Assembly (NCBI RefSeq): GCF_006970865.1
Contig: NZ_CP035503.1
Location: 2,431,001-2,495,000, forward strand
Origin: Rhodoferax sediminis
GTDB taxonomy: Bacteria; Pseudomonadota; Gammaproteobacteria; Burkholderiales; Burkholderiaceae_C
DNA length: 64,000 bases
Direction: 5' to 3'
The position numbers and the translations under genes were made by a program. Within the stretch, counting starts at the first letter, position 1. Each line of letters begins with the position of its first letter. A model generated the notes under the pieces. The model had not been told where the DNA came from and did no database searches. It saw only the letters and a list, made by a program, of their open reading frames with translations. Of this stretch, positions 33,620 through 41,159 are shown piece after piece.

Positions 33620-33727
33620 GGCACGGCTCGCTCGGTGGTCGTTCTATTGTCGGTTCTGTATCGCGCCAAGTTTACATCATTTATAATTATTCATTCAGAA
33701 TACCCATTTGAGCCTACAATTCACCGT
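33620..33727. promoter_or_regulatory. AT-rich divergent promoter region, mutase/GntR
   Basis: 108 bases between divergent genes with an AT-rich core, TTTACATCATTTATAATTA (33671-33689), containing TATAAT at 33682-33687 on the plus strand. This is the natural place for GntR control of both sides. I could not define a clean operator dyad. Confidence 0.4.
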
Positions 33728-34375
33728 ATGGTCGCTGCCTCCCTGTCCCCCCGCGCACTCTATGAAGAAGTGGCCGAACTGCTGCGCCAGCGCATTTTCA
33801 GCCGCGAGCTGGAGCCCGGCAGCTGGATTGACGAGCTCAAGCTGGCCGAGCAATACGGCATCAGCCGCACGCCCCTGCGCGAGGCGCTCAAGGTGCTCGC
33901 CGCCGAAGGCCTGGTGACCATGAAGGTGCGCCGCGGCGCCTACGTGACTGAAGTGTCCGAGCGCGACCTGGCCGATGTGTACCACCTGCTCGGCCTGCTG
34001 GAAGCCGACGCGGCCGGCGTGGTGGCGGCACAGGCCACCGACGCGCAGCTGCGCGAACTGCAGGCCCTGCACCAGGAGCTGGAGGCTGCCGCCGTGCCCG
34101 GCAACGAGGACCGCCAGCAGTTCTTTGCCGTGAACGAGCGCTTTCACATGCAACTGCTGGCCGTGGCCAACAACCGCTGGCGCGACCAGATGGTGGCCGA
34201 CCTGCGCAAGGTCATGAAGCTGAACCGCCACAACTCGCTGCTGAAGTCGGGCCGGATCGAGGAGTCCCTGCGCGAGCACCGCGCCATCATGGCCGCGCTG
34301 GCCGCACGCGACAGCACGGCGGCCGTGCAGCGCATGCACGAGCACTTCAAGAACGGGCTGGAAGCGGCGGCTTGA
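33728..34375 (+). CDS. GntR/FadR-family transcriptional regulator
   Basis: A 215-residue regulator. It has an N-terminal winged helix (YEEVAELLRQRIFSRELEPGSWIDE, then YGISRTPLREALKVLAAEGLV) and a C-terminal all-helical FCD effector domain with a metal-site-like pattern (NERFHMQLL, HRAIMAAL, MHEHFKNG). It is divergent from the methylmalonyl-CoA mutase operon, so propionate or methylmalonate metabolism is the likely target (inference). The ATG at 33728 is chosen; the long in-frame extension upstream overlaps the mutase gene and is not real. Confidence 0.88.
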   Translation: MVAASLSPRALYEEVAELLRQRIFSRELEPGSWIDELKLAEQYGISRTPLREALKVLAAEGLVTMKVRRGAYVTEVSERDLADVYHLLGLLEADAAGVVAAQATDAQLRELQALHQELEAAAVPGNEDRQQFFAVNERFHMQLLAVANNRWRDQMVADLRKVMKLNRHNSLLKSGRIEESLREHRAIMAALAARDSTAAVQRMHEHFKNGLEAAA

Positions 34376-34405
34376 TCGGACTCGCGCCCCTGCGCCCGAT
34401 GCGCT

Positions 34406-35008
34406 TCAGCCCTCGGACGGCGGGAAAGTCGGCCGCGCGGGCAGCTCAAAGCGTCCCCAGACGAGCTTGCCGGCGACACCGAGAAACAGCACCGAGCCAA
34501 TCACCAGCATGTACCTGCCGAGCCGCTGCTGATCGCCCAGCAGATAGAGGTTGCACAGGCGCTCGGGCGAGATCAGGTAAAGCCAGCCCAGGCGGAAGAA
34601 CGTGGCGATGAATTCAAGCAAAAAAACACCGCGCACGATGAAACTCATGCGCGGCCAGCTGAGCGCGAACGGAAGCCCGACGAGCAACGGCAGCGAGAGA
34701 TATTTGGCCGCGGCGACCAGTGGCTCGATCACCGAGGCGTCGAGCGTACGCGGCAGCATCCAGAATGCGCTGGCGACGCTGGCGAGCACCAGCCCGCTGA
34801 TGCCGAGGTGATTCCAGCGCGCGATTCGCGCCAGCCCCGGCGCCGGCAGCGCCTGCGCCAACAGACTACCGACGCCGATCAACAATGGCAGTTGCAGCAG
34901 CATCTGTGCAGTCATGCTCGACTCGAGCGCGTGCCTGAGCGGCGGCGCCAGCAGCACCAGCAACGCCAGCGCGGCGAAGCGGCCGGGGTGACGCAGGTGC
35001 ATGTTCAT
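34406..35008 (-). CDS. small multi-pass membrane protein of the sNOR-like operon (OrfX position)
   Basis: A 200-residue hydrophobic protein with about six predicted membrane segments, beginning MNMHLRHPGRFAALALLVLLAPP. No catalytic motif is recognised. It overlaps the SCO gene by 4 bases and is the fourth gene of the heme-copper operon, the position of the membrane protein OrfX in norSY-senC-orfX clusters. A role in assembly or as an accessory subunit is inferred from position only. Confidence 0.65.
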   Translation of the reverse strand: MNMHLRHPGRFAALALLVLLAPPLRHALESSMTAQMLLQLPLLIGVGSLLAQALPAPGLARIARWNHLGISGLVLASVASAFWMLPRTLDASVIEPLVAAAKYLSLPLLVGLPFALSWPRMSFIVRGVFLLEFIATFFRLGWLYLISPERLCNLYLLGDQQRLGRYMLVIGSVLFLGVAGKLVWGRFELPARPTFPPSEG

Positions 35009-35628
35009 CGGCCGAGGCGCTGCAACACGACCTGTGCGACGGGCCCCGGGTCACCGAGATCGAAGATCCCGACCAGCCGGCCACGCGGGTCGACGAGATG
35101 GATTGCCGCGTTGTGGGTGTAGCCGCCGAGGCCGTCGGCGATGACGGTGACGCCGAACGCACGCTTGATCTGCGCCAGGCCGTCAGGGTCGATCGGCCTG
35201 GCGGCGAGCCAGCCACGGCCGCGGTCGCGGTCGCGTGAGTGCGCCAGGTAGGCCGCAAGTTGCGAGGGGATATCGTGATCCGGGTCAAAACTGATGCTCA
35301 GCAACTGCACCTTGCCCTGAGCGATTGGCCCGGCAAGACGATCCTGCAATTGCGCGAATTCGCCGCCGAGCGCGATGCAATAGCTCGGGCAGCGCGTGTA
35401 GATGAAATCGATCACAAGCCACTTGCCGCGAAAATCGCTCAACTGGATGTGCGCGCCCGACTGGGTTTGCAGGCCCGCCGCAGGAATCTCGACCGGATGC
35501 CGCTGCACCGCAAGCCGCCGCGCGGCTTCGGTGGTAAAGGCCTGGAACTGGTCGGTGGCTGCACTGAACACGGCACCACCGGCCAGCAGGAACGCCAGGC
35601 TAGCCAGTAACGCGCGCAGGGTCGGCAT
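35005..35628 (-). CDS. senC: SenC/SCO-family copper chaperone
   Basis: A 207-residue thioredoxin-fold protein with an N-terminal membrane anchor or signal (LRALLASLAFLLAGGAVF). The copper ligands are C80 and C84 in the RCPSYC motif and H172 in THNAAIHLVD. SCO proteins load copper into the CuA site of oxidase-type subunit II, which fits the CuA subunit encoded two genes upstream. The ATG at 35628 lies inside the end of the catalytic subunit gene (29-base overlap); the TTG extension is less likely. Confidence 0.85.
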   Translation of the reverse strand: MPTLRALLASLAFLLAGGAVFSAATDQFQAFTTEAARRLAVQRHPVEIPAAGLQTQSGAHIQLSDFRGKWLVIDFIYTRCPSYCIALGGEFAQLQDRLAGPIAQGKVQLLSISFDPDHDIPSQLAAYLAHSRDRDRGRGWLAARPIDPDGLAQIKRAFGVTVIADGLGGYTHNAAIHLVDPRGRLVGIFDLGDPGPVAQVVLQRLGR

Positions 35629-37078
35629 GGCCAGGCGACCTGAGCAGCCCGACAAGGATTTGAACAGCGAACACCAGCATCGCTGTAATCAGCAAGGCTG
35701 CACCGATGGCCCCGGCCTGGTCGTACGGCAGCCACTGCGGCAGATGGACCGCGAAACGCCGCGGCGTACTTTCATGGCCGGCCGCGAGGAATGCGAAGAC
35801 AAACACCAGGCCCCCAAAAACATAGAGTGGAAAGCCAAGCTTGTCGCTTGCGCGAGCGGGCGTACGCTGGCCAATCACGTGAAACATCAACGCAAGCACC
35901 ATCGGCAGCACACCGAGCAGCAGATAGAAATGAAAGTGACCCGGCACCCACTGGGTGTTGTGCATCACCCTGTTGACGGAAATGGTGCCATCGATGATGG
36001 CAGGGATGATGCCCGCCGCCCACCCGAACATGGACAACATCAGCAGACTGGACGGCATGCGCCAGCGCATGCCGGAACGGTAAACATTGGTCAACGCACC
36101 ATAGACCGTCACGGTAAACACCGGCAGGCCGGCGCAGTAGGAAATGATCTGGCCCATCACCAGCATCCAGAATGGCATGGCGTAATCCATCATCAGGTGG
36201 TGTGGATAGACGATCAGCACCATCACCAGGCTCGACGCCCATGACCACAGGAACGGTCGCGAGATCGGGTACGGCCTGCCGCTGTAGCGCGGCAACATCT
36301 CATAGACGGCGATCACGCCCATATAGATGCTGGCGTTGATGAACATGTGACCGAACAGATAGGTCAGGTTCTTCACCAGCAGTGCGTTGAGTCCGACCGA
36401 CGGAAAATAGATGTTGATCAGGCACATCACCAGCACGACCGCGCCAGCCAGCACACCGATCGAATTGGTGATGGCCACCATGGTGCTCGCAACCACGGCC
36501 TTCGGATGCGACTTGTCGATCTCGCCGCCAAACAGCCACTGCAGTCCCAGCGCGCGGCCGAGGTTGCCGTAAACCCGGATGATGGCCCACATCGCATCCA
36601 GGTAGAACAACAGAAAGCCGACGCCGATGAGCAGGTAGCCGAGCATGAACAGCGCGGCAGCATGCGGACTCCACACATTCATTGAATGCACCGGCAGCGG
36701 ATAAAGAAAGGTCCACGCTCCGGCGTAGCCACCAATGAATACCGCCGCCAGGAGAGCGACCGCGCCGAGTATGAAGAGCACGTAGTTGGCAGCGAAGATC
36801 GCGAGTGTCAACTTGACATACTTGCGCAGAAAAAACCACATCACCACGCTGGACGCCAACCCGATCGTGCCCACCATGCCGGCACCGTGCGCCGTCATTA
36901 CCCGATAGAAAACGTCGAGCGGAACGCCGAGCCAGGTGCTCTGGGCCAGGCGCATCGTCAAGCCCAGCAGCATCATCAGCACAAAGACGAGCAGCACCGA
37001 AGCCACATACAAATTGAAGACGATGCGCTCGTTGCGCGTCAGGGCCTCGTCGGCCGGGTACAGCTGCATTGTGCTCAT
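35600..37078 (-). CDS. norY: B-family heme-copper catalytic subunit lacking the active-site tyrosine (sNOR NorY-like)
   Basis: A 492-residue protein with about 12 or more membrane helices. Visible ligands are H64 (low-spin heme, TAHGAGM), H244, H293 and H294 (copper/iron B: FGHMFIN, YPHHLMM), and H381 and H383 (hemes, WVPGHFHF). Ungapped comparison with Thermus ba3 (GHPIVY) puts N248 where the cross-linked Tyr should be. Loss of that Tyr is typical of NO reductases rather than O2 reductases. The gene order matches sNOR clusters. Annotation pipelines would probably call it cytochrome c oxidase subunit I; O2 reduction is not excluded. It overlaps the subunit II gene by 4 bases. Confidence 0.8.
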   Translation of the reverse strand: MSTMQLYPADEALTRNERIVFNLYVASVLLVFVLMMLLGLTMRLAQSTWLGVPLDVFYRVMTAHGAGMVGTIGLASSVVMWFFLRKYVKLTLAIFAANYVLFILGAVALLAAVFIGGYAGAWTFLYPLPVHSMNVWSPHAAALFMLGYLLIGVGFLLFYLDAMWAIIRVYGNLGRALGLQWLFGGEIDKSHPKAVVASTMVAITNSIGVLAGAVVLVMCLINIYFPSVGLNALLVKNLTYLFGHMFINASIYMGVIAVYEMLPRYSGRPYPISRPFLWSWASSLVMVLIVYPHHLMMDYAMPFWMLVMGQIISYCAGLPVFTVTVYGALTNVYRSGMRWRMPSSLLMLSMFGWAAGIIPAIIDGTISVNRVMHNTQWVPGHFHFYLLLGVLPMVLALMFHVIGQRTPARASDKLGFPLYVFGGLVFVFAFLAAGHESTPRRFAVHLPQWLPYDQAGAIGAALLITAMLVFAVQILVGLLRSPGHADPARVTG

Positions 37079-37620
37079 GGTTGCGCTCCTTTATCGGCCG
37101 CTACGACTTCGAACTCGGTGACCATTCCGTGGTGCGCCAAACCGCAATATTCCAGACACATGACCCGGTACTTGCCGGGCTCGGTGAAGGTATGGAGCAG
37201 CCGATTGCTGAAGCCGGGCATCGCCTGGGTCTGCGTGACGATCCGGTCGCCCGGGCCGTAGATCGCGAAGCCATGGTTGACATCGGCGCTGGTGACGTTG
37301 AATTCCACCGGCGTGCCCGCCCGCACCTGGCTCTGGCTCAATTCCCAGTTCCACTGGCGCCCGATCACGTTGACGATCTGTGCGGCTGGCGCCTGCACGC
37401 GCTGGTTGGCGATCGGAAAGGGGCTCAGGGTCGCATACGCCACGCCGACACCGAGCAGAACCAACGCGAGGAGCCACCATCGTCGGATCGCATGGGCCCT
37501 CTTTTGCACCTGAGCCGAATCGGCCGACTTGCCCGCCTGGGCGATCACGTAAATGAACGCCAGCGCGACCACTGAGATCCCCGTCAACGTCAACAACCAG
37601 ACTTCGTCCTGTATGACCAT
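37075..37620 (-). CDS. norS: CuA-type cupredoxin subunit II (sNOR NorS-like)
   Basis: A 181-residue subunit II. Two hydrophobic stretches (about 6-28 and 48-66) precede a periplasmic cupredoxin domain. A complete CuA site is visible: H116 (DVNHGF), C155, E157, C159, H163 and M166 in CLEYCGLAHHGM. It would accept electrons from cytochrome c for the catalytic subunit. The ATG at 37618-37620 has a GAAGGAA Shine-Dalgarno; the 84-residue longer open frame runs through the promoter and is rejected. It overlaps norY by 4 bases. Confidence 0.82.
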   Translation of the reverse strand: MVIQDEVWLLTLTGISVVALAFIYVIAQAGKSADSAQVQKRAHAIRRWWLLALVLLGVGVAYATLSPFPIANQRVQAPAAQIVNVIGRQWNWELSQSQVRAGTPVEFNVTSADVNHGFAIYGPGDRIVTQTQAMPGFSNRLLHTFTEPGKYRVMCLEYCGLAHHGMVTEFEVVAADKGAQP

Positions 37621-37635
37621 GGCAGTTCCTTCGTA

Positions 37636-37646
37636 AAGGTGCATTT
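37636..37646 (-). promoter_or_regulatory. NsrR-like half-site upstream of the sNOR-like operon
   Basis: AAGGTGCATTT on the plus strand (AAATGCACCTT leftwards) matches the 11-bp NsrR half-site AAGNTGYATTT as I remember it. It is 16 bases before the norS start, downstream of the promoter, where a repressor would block transcription. The second half (TTTGATGGCTG) is poor. Confidence 0.45.
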
Positions 37647-37657
37647 TTGATGGCTGA

Positions 37658-37686
37658 AATGTCGCGGCAAAAAACAGAACTGTCAA
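37658..37686 (-). promoter_or_regulatory. sigma70-type promoter of the sNOR-like operon
   Basis: Read leftwards, a perfect -35 TTGACA (37681-37686) is followed by 17 bases and a weak -10 GACATT (37658-37663). The weak -10 suggests that an activator or another factor may be needed. The start codon is about 38 bases further on. Confidence 0.5.
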
Positions 37687-37840
37687 GTTGAATTTTTCTG
37701 GCTGGCCGAAGAAGCCGATGCTTAGGCGTGGGCCGCCATTGCCCTTGCCGAAAAGAGCGGGAAGTTTGAATTCCATCGGCCCAGCAACTAAATTGAACGA
37801 GTAGTGTCTGATGGCGCGCAATGCGGCCGAAAGGAATGCC

Positions 37841-38245
37841 ATGAAGCCGTTTTCAATGGAATCGAGCATGCTGACGATGCGCGGGGTGTTTTACCCCACC
37901 GGCTATCTGTTCGTGATGCTGCCCAAACTCGAGGATGCTGAAACGCTCGACCGCAATCTGCGTGCGAGCGGCTACAGCGACCGCGAACTCATGCTGCTCA
38001 CGCCCGAGGTCATCCTCGGGCAGATCCGCAAGACCGTACGCGACGACACCAACCCGCTGCCTTCGGTAGGGTCCGAGAGCGACACGGTGCGCGAATACGA
38101 AAAATTCGCGCGGCAGGGGCACTGCGCGGTGATGATCCATGTGCCGTCCGAAAAGGACACCCCGCGGATCATGGAAACGGTGCGCAGCGTGCCGTTTTCC
38201 TATGCGCAGAAATACCGCCCGCTGATCATCGAAGACATGGCCTGA
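37841..38245 (+). CDS. hypothetical protein with a YflT/GSP17M-like fold
   Basis: A 134-residue soluble protein. The core FYPTGYLFVMLPKLEDAETL, followed by a predicted helix and ASGYSDRELMLLTPE, resembles the beta-alpha-beta pattern of YflT-type stress proteins, where residues from a lookup-like strand pair with the GY-x(n)-E/D segment. This is a structural impression, not an assigned family. The ATG at 37841 has an AAAGGA Shine-Dalgarno. It is divergent from the sNOR-like operon (220-base gap) and convergent with spoVR. The function is unknown. Confidence 0.7.
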   Translation: MKPFSMESSMLTMRGVFYPTGYLFVMLPKLEDAETLDRNLRASGYSDRELMLLTPEVILGQIRKTVRDDTNPLPSVGSESDTVREYEKFARQGHCAVMIHVPSEKDTPRIMETVRSVPFSYAQKYRPLIIEDMA

Positions 38246-38292
38246 GCCGGCACGGGCGCCGGAAAGGTGCCGCAGCGGGCACCGCACAGCCG

Positions 38293-39873
38293 TCAGGACA
38301 CGGGCGGCAGGGTTGGCGTGACCTCCCACTGCTGCATCACCTTGCCGTGCTTGTCCACGCTCTCCAGCCGCACGCGAAACCCCCACAGCCGACCCACGTG
38401 CTTGAGGACTTCCTGCGCCTCCTCGTTGAGCGGGCGGTCATTGTGGCGCGTGTGGCGCAGGGTCAGGGAGCGGTCACCGCGCAAATCGACGTTCCAGACC
38501 TGGATGTTGGGCTCGCGGTAGCTCAGGTCGTTCTGACGCGCCAGCGCTTCGCGCACATGACGGTAGCCGCGCTCGTCGTGGATGGCGGCGACTTCGAGCT
38601 CGTTTTGCGATGCGTCATCGACGATGGAGAACAGCCGCATCTCGCGCATCAGATGGGGCGACAGGTACTGGCCGATGAAGCTCTCGTCCCTGAAATGACG
38701 CATCGCGTAGTCGAGCGTCTGCAGCCAGGGCGACCCCGCGATGTCGGGAAACCAGGTCCGGTCCTCCTCGGTCGGGTTCTCGCAGATGCGGCGCAGGTCG
38801 CTGAACATCGCAAAACCCAGCGCATAGGGATTGATGCCGCTGTAGCCCGGGTGTGTGACCGGAGGCTGGTAGATCACATTGGTGTGGGAACGCAGCACCT
38901 CGATCATGAAGCCGTCGGTCAACTGGCCCTCATCGTACATGGCATTGAGCAGCGTGTAGTGCCAGAACGTGGCCCAGCCTTCGTTCATGATCTGGGTCTG
39001 GCGCTGCGGGTAGAAATACTGCGCAATCTTGCGCACGATGCGAATCACCTCGCGCTGCCAGGGCTCAAGCAACGGGGCGTTTTTCTCGATGAAGTACAGG
39101 ATATTTTCCTGCGGCTCGGCCGGAAAGCGCCGGCTCTTTTTCTCGACCTGCTTTTCGGCTGCCTTCGGCAGGGTGCGCCACAGGTCGTTCACCTGCTGCT
39201 GCAGGTAGGCTTCGCGGTCCTTGCGCAGTGCTTCCTCTTCGGCCAGCGAGCGCTTTTGCGAGCGCCGGTAGCGGTCCACCCCGTGGCTCATCAGGGCGTG
39301 GCAGGAATCCAGCAGTTCCTCCACCGCGTCCAGCCCGTAGCGCTCCTCGCACTCGGCGATGTAGGCCCGCCCGTACACCAGGTAGTCGATGATCGAGGTG
39401 GCGTCGGTCCACATGCGAAACAGGTCGTTGCCCTTGAAAAAGGAGTTGTGGCCATAGCAGGCATGCGCCATCACCAGCGCCTGCATCGGCATCGTGTTTT
39501 CCTCCATCAGGTAGGCAATGCAGGGGTTGGAGTTGATGACAATCTCATAGGCCAGCCCCATCTGTCCGCGGCGATAGCTTTTTTCCGTCGCGATGAACTG
39601 CTTGCCATACGACCAGTGCCGATAGTTCACCGGCATGCCGACCGAAGCGTAGGCGTCGATCATCTGCTCGGCGCTGATGACCTCCAGCTGCAACGGGTAG
39701 GTGTCCAGCCCGAAGCGCTGGGCCATGCGCGCAATCTCGGCGTGGTACGTCTCGATCAGCTCGAACGACCAGTCGGACGGGCACGGCAGCGGCGTGCGGC
39801 GACCAACGGTTCGCGGCCCTGTGGGCGGCCCGGCCGGCTCGTCTGAGGGTACCTGGAAGGTGGGCACGGTCAT
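38293..39873 (-). CDS. spoVR: SpoVR/YcgB family protein
   Basis: A 526-residue SpoVR-family protein. Characteristic segments are SYGKQF, NSNPCIAYLMEENTM, AHACYGHNSFFKGN (residues about 150-160), NEGWATFWHY and HTNVIYQPP. The molecular function is unknown. It is the third gene of the prkA-yeaH-spoVR stress cluster found across bacteria. Its ATG overlaps the yeaH stop by 4 bases. Confidence 0.92.
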   Translation of the reverse strand: MTVPTFQVPSDEPAGPPTGPRTVGRRTPLPCPSDWSFELIETYHAEIARMAQRFGLDTYPLQLEVISAEQMIDAYASVGMPVNYRHWSYGKQFIATEKSYRRGQMGLAYEIVINSNPCIAYLMEENTMPMQALVMAHACYGHNSFFKGNDLFRMWTDATSIIDYLVYGRAYIAECEERYGLDAVEELLDSCHALMSHGVDRYRRSQKRSLAEEEALRKDREAYLQQQVNDLWRTLPKAAEKQVEKKSRRFPAEPQENILYFIEKNAPLLEPWQREVIRIVRKIAQYFYPQRQTQIMNEGWATFWHYTLLNAMYDEGQLTDGFMIEVLRSHTNVIYQPPVTHPGYSGINPYALGFAMFSDLRRICENPTEEDRTWFPDIAGSPWLQTLDYAMRHFRDESFIGQYLSPHLMREMRLFSIVDDASQNELEVAAIHDERGYRHVREALARQNDLSYREPNIQVWNVDLRGDRSLTLRHTRHNDRPLNEEAQEVLKHVGRLWGFRVRLESVDKHGKVMQQWEVTPTLPPVS

Positions 39874-41141
39874 GGCGTGGTCGTTTTCTTGAACAGCTCG
39901 CGGAACACCGGGTAGATCTCGGACGGCCCGGAGATTTTCTGCATGGCGAAGTTGGGGTGCGCCGCCTGCACCAGGCTGTATTCCTGCCACAGGTTCTGGT
40001 CCTCATCGGCCACCTGGACATAGGCGAAATAGCGGGTCAGCGGCAGCAGCCTGTCGGACAGCAGTTCCCGGCATTTGGCCGAGTCCTGGTGCCAGTTGTC
40101 GCCGTCCGAGGCCTGCGCGCCGTAGATATTCCACTGGTTCGACGGGTAGCGCGCCTGGATGATCTCGTGCATCAGCGTCAGGGCGCTGGACACCACCGTG
40201 CCCCCGCTCTCGGTAGACTGGAAGAACTCCTCCTCGGAGACTTCCGAGGCCTGCGTGTGATGGCGGATGAAAATCACATCGGTGCGCTCGTAATGCCGCG
40301 TCAAAAACAGGTACAGCAGGATGAAGAAGCGCTTGGCAATGTCCTTGCGCGCCTCGTCCATCGAACCGGACACGTCCATCAGGCAGAACATCGCCGCCTT
40401 GGCCGTGGGCAGTGGCACCCGGACCCGGTTGCGGTAGCGCAGGTCGAACGGGTCGAGAAACGGAATCTGGCCGAGCCGGCGCCGCAGCGCTTCGATTTGT
40501 GCTTTCAGGGCAAGGATTTCGGTATGCGGCGTTTGGGCGTGGCGCAAGGCCGTCGCCAGCCGTGCCTCCAGCTCACGCAGGCGCCGGCGCACATCGCCCC
40601 CCATGGCAATCCGGCGGCCCAGCGCCATGCGCATCGAGCGCACCACATGCAGATTGGTCGGCGTTCCCTCCGAGATGAAACCGGCGCGCCGCGACTGCCA
40701 CTCCGGCGCATCGGGCAGCAACTGCGTGCGCACCAGATGCGGCAGCGCGAGGTCGTCGAAAAAGTACTGCATGAACTCTTCGCGCGTGATGCGGAACACG
40801 AAATCGTCCTCGCCCATGCCGTCCGGACTCGCCCCGCTGCCGGCCCCACCCGCGCCACCGCCGGCCGGCCGCTCGATGCGGTCGCCGCGCACATATTCCT
40901 GGTTACCGGGGTGCACGCTCTCGCGCGTGCCGCCCGGGCCATGCCCGAACACCGGCTCGGACACGTCATGCCTTGGCAGCGTGATGTCTTCGCCCTGCTC
41001 CATGTCCCGGATGCTGCGCCCGCTCACGGCGCGGCGCACAGCCTCGCGGATCTGCCCGCGGTAGCGGTGCAGAAAGCGCTCGCGATTGCCGATCGACTTG
41101 TTCTTACCCGACAGGCGCCGATCGATGATTTGGTGGAGCAT
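39870..41141 (-). CDS. yeaH: YeaH/YhbH family protein (DUF444, VWA-like)
   Basis: A 423-residue DUF444 protein. The C-terminal half has a von Willebrand A-like fold with the metal-site motif MDVSGSMDEARK near 250 and a later GGTVVSSAL. It works with the PrkA kinase in stress and stationary-phase responses. It starts 18 bases after prkA and overlaps spoVR. Confidence 0.93.
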   Translation of the reverse strand: MLHQIIDRRLSGKNKSIGNRERFLHRYRGQIREAVRRAVSGRSIRDMEQGEDITLPRHDVSEPVFGHGPGGTRESVHPGNQEYVRGDRIERPAGGGAGGAGSGASPDGMGEDDFVFRITREEFMQYFFDDLALPHLVRTQLLPDAPEWQSRRAGFISEGTPTNLHVVRSMRMALGRRIAMGGDVRRRLRELEARLATALRHAQTPHTEILALKAQIEALRRRLGQIPFLDPFDLRYRNRVRVPLPTAKAAMFCLMDVSGSMDEARKDIAKRFFILLYLFLTRHYERTDVIFIRHHTQASEVSEEEFFQSTESGGTVVSSALTLMHEIIQARYPSNQWNIYGAQASDGDNWHQDSAKCRELLSDRLLPLTRYFAYVQVADEDQNLWQEYSLVQAAHPNFAMQKISGPSEIYPVFRELFKKTTTP

Positions 41142-41159
41142 GGTGGCCTCAGGTCGGCA

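Noticed and set aside
33620..33727. Cobalamin riboswitch ahead of the B12-dependent mutase
   Set aside because: The gap is only 108 bases, AT-rich, and lacks a B12-box-like sequence or the needed stems.
35600..37620. Ordinary cbb3- or aa3-type cytochrome c oxidase
   Set aside because: No FixO/FixP cytochrome c subunits, no subunit III, and the active-site Tyr position carries Asn; subunit II has CuA and the gene order matches sNOR clusters. Rejected as the best call but not excluded.
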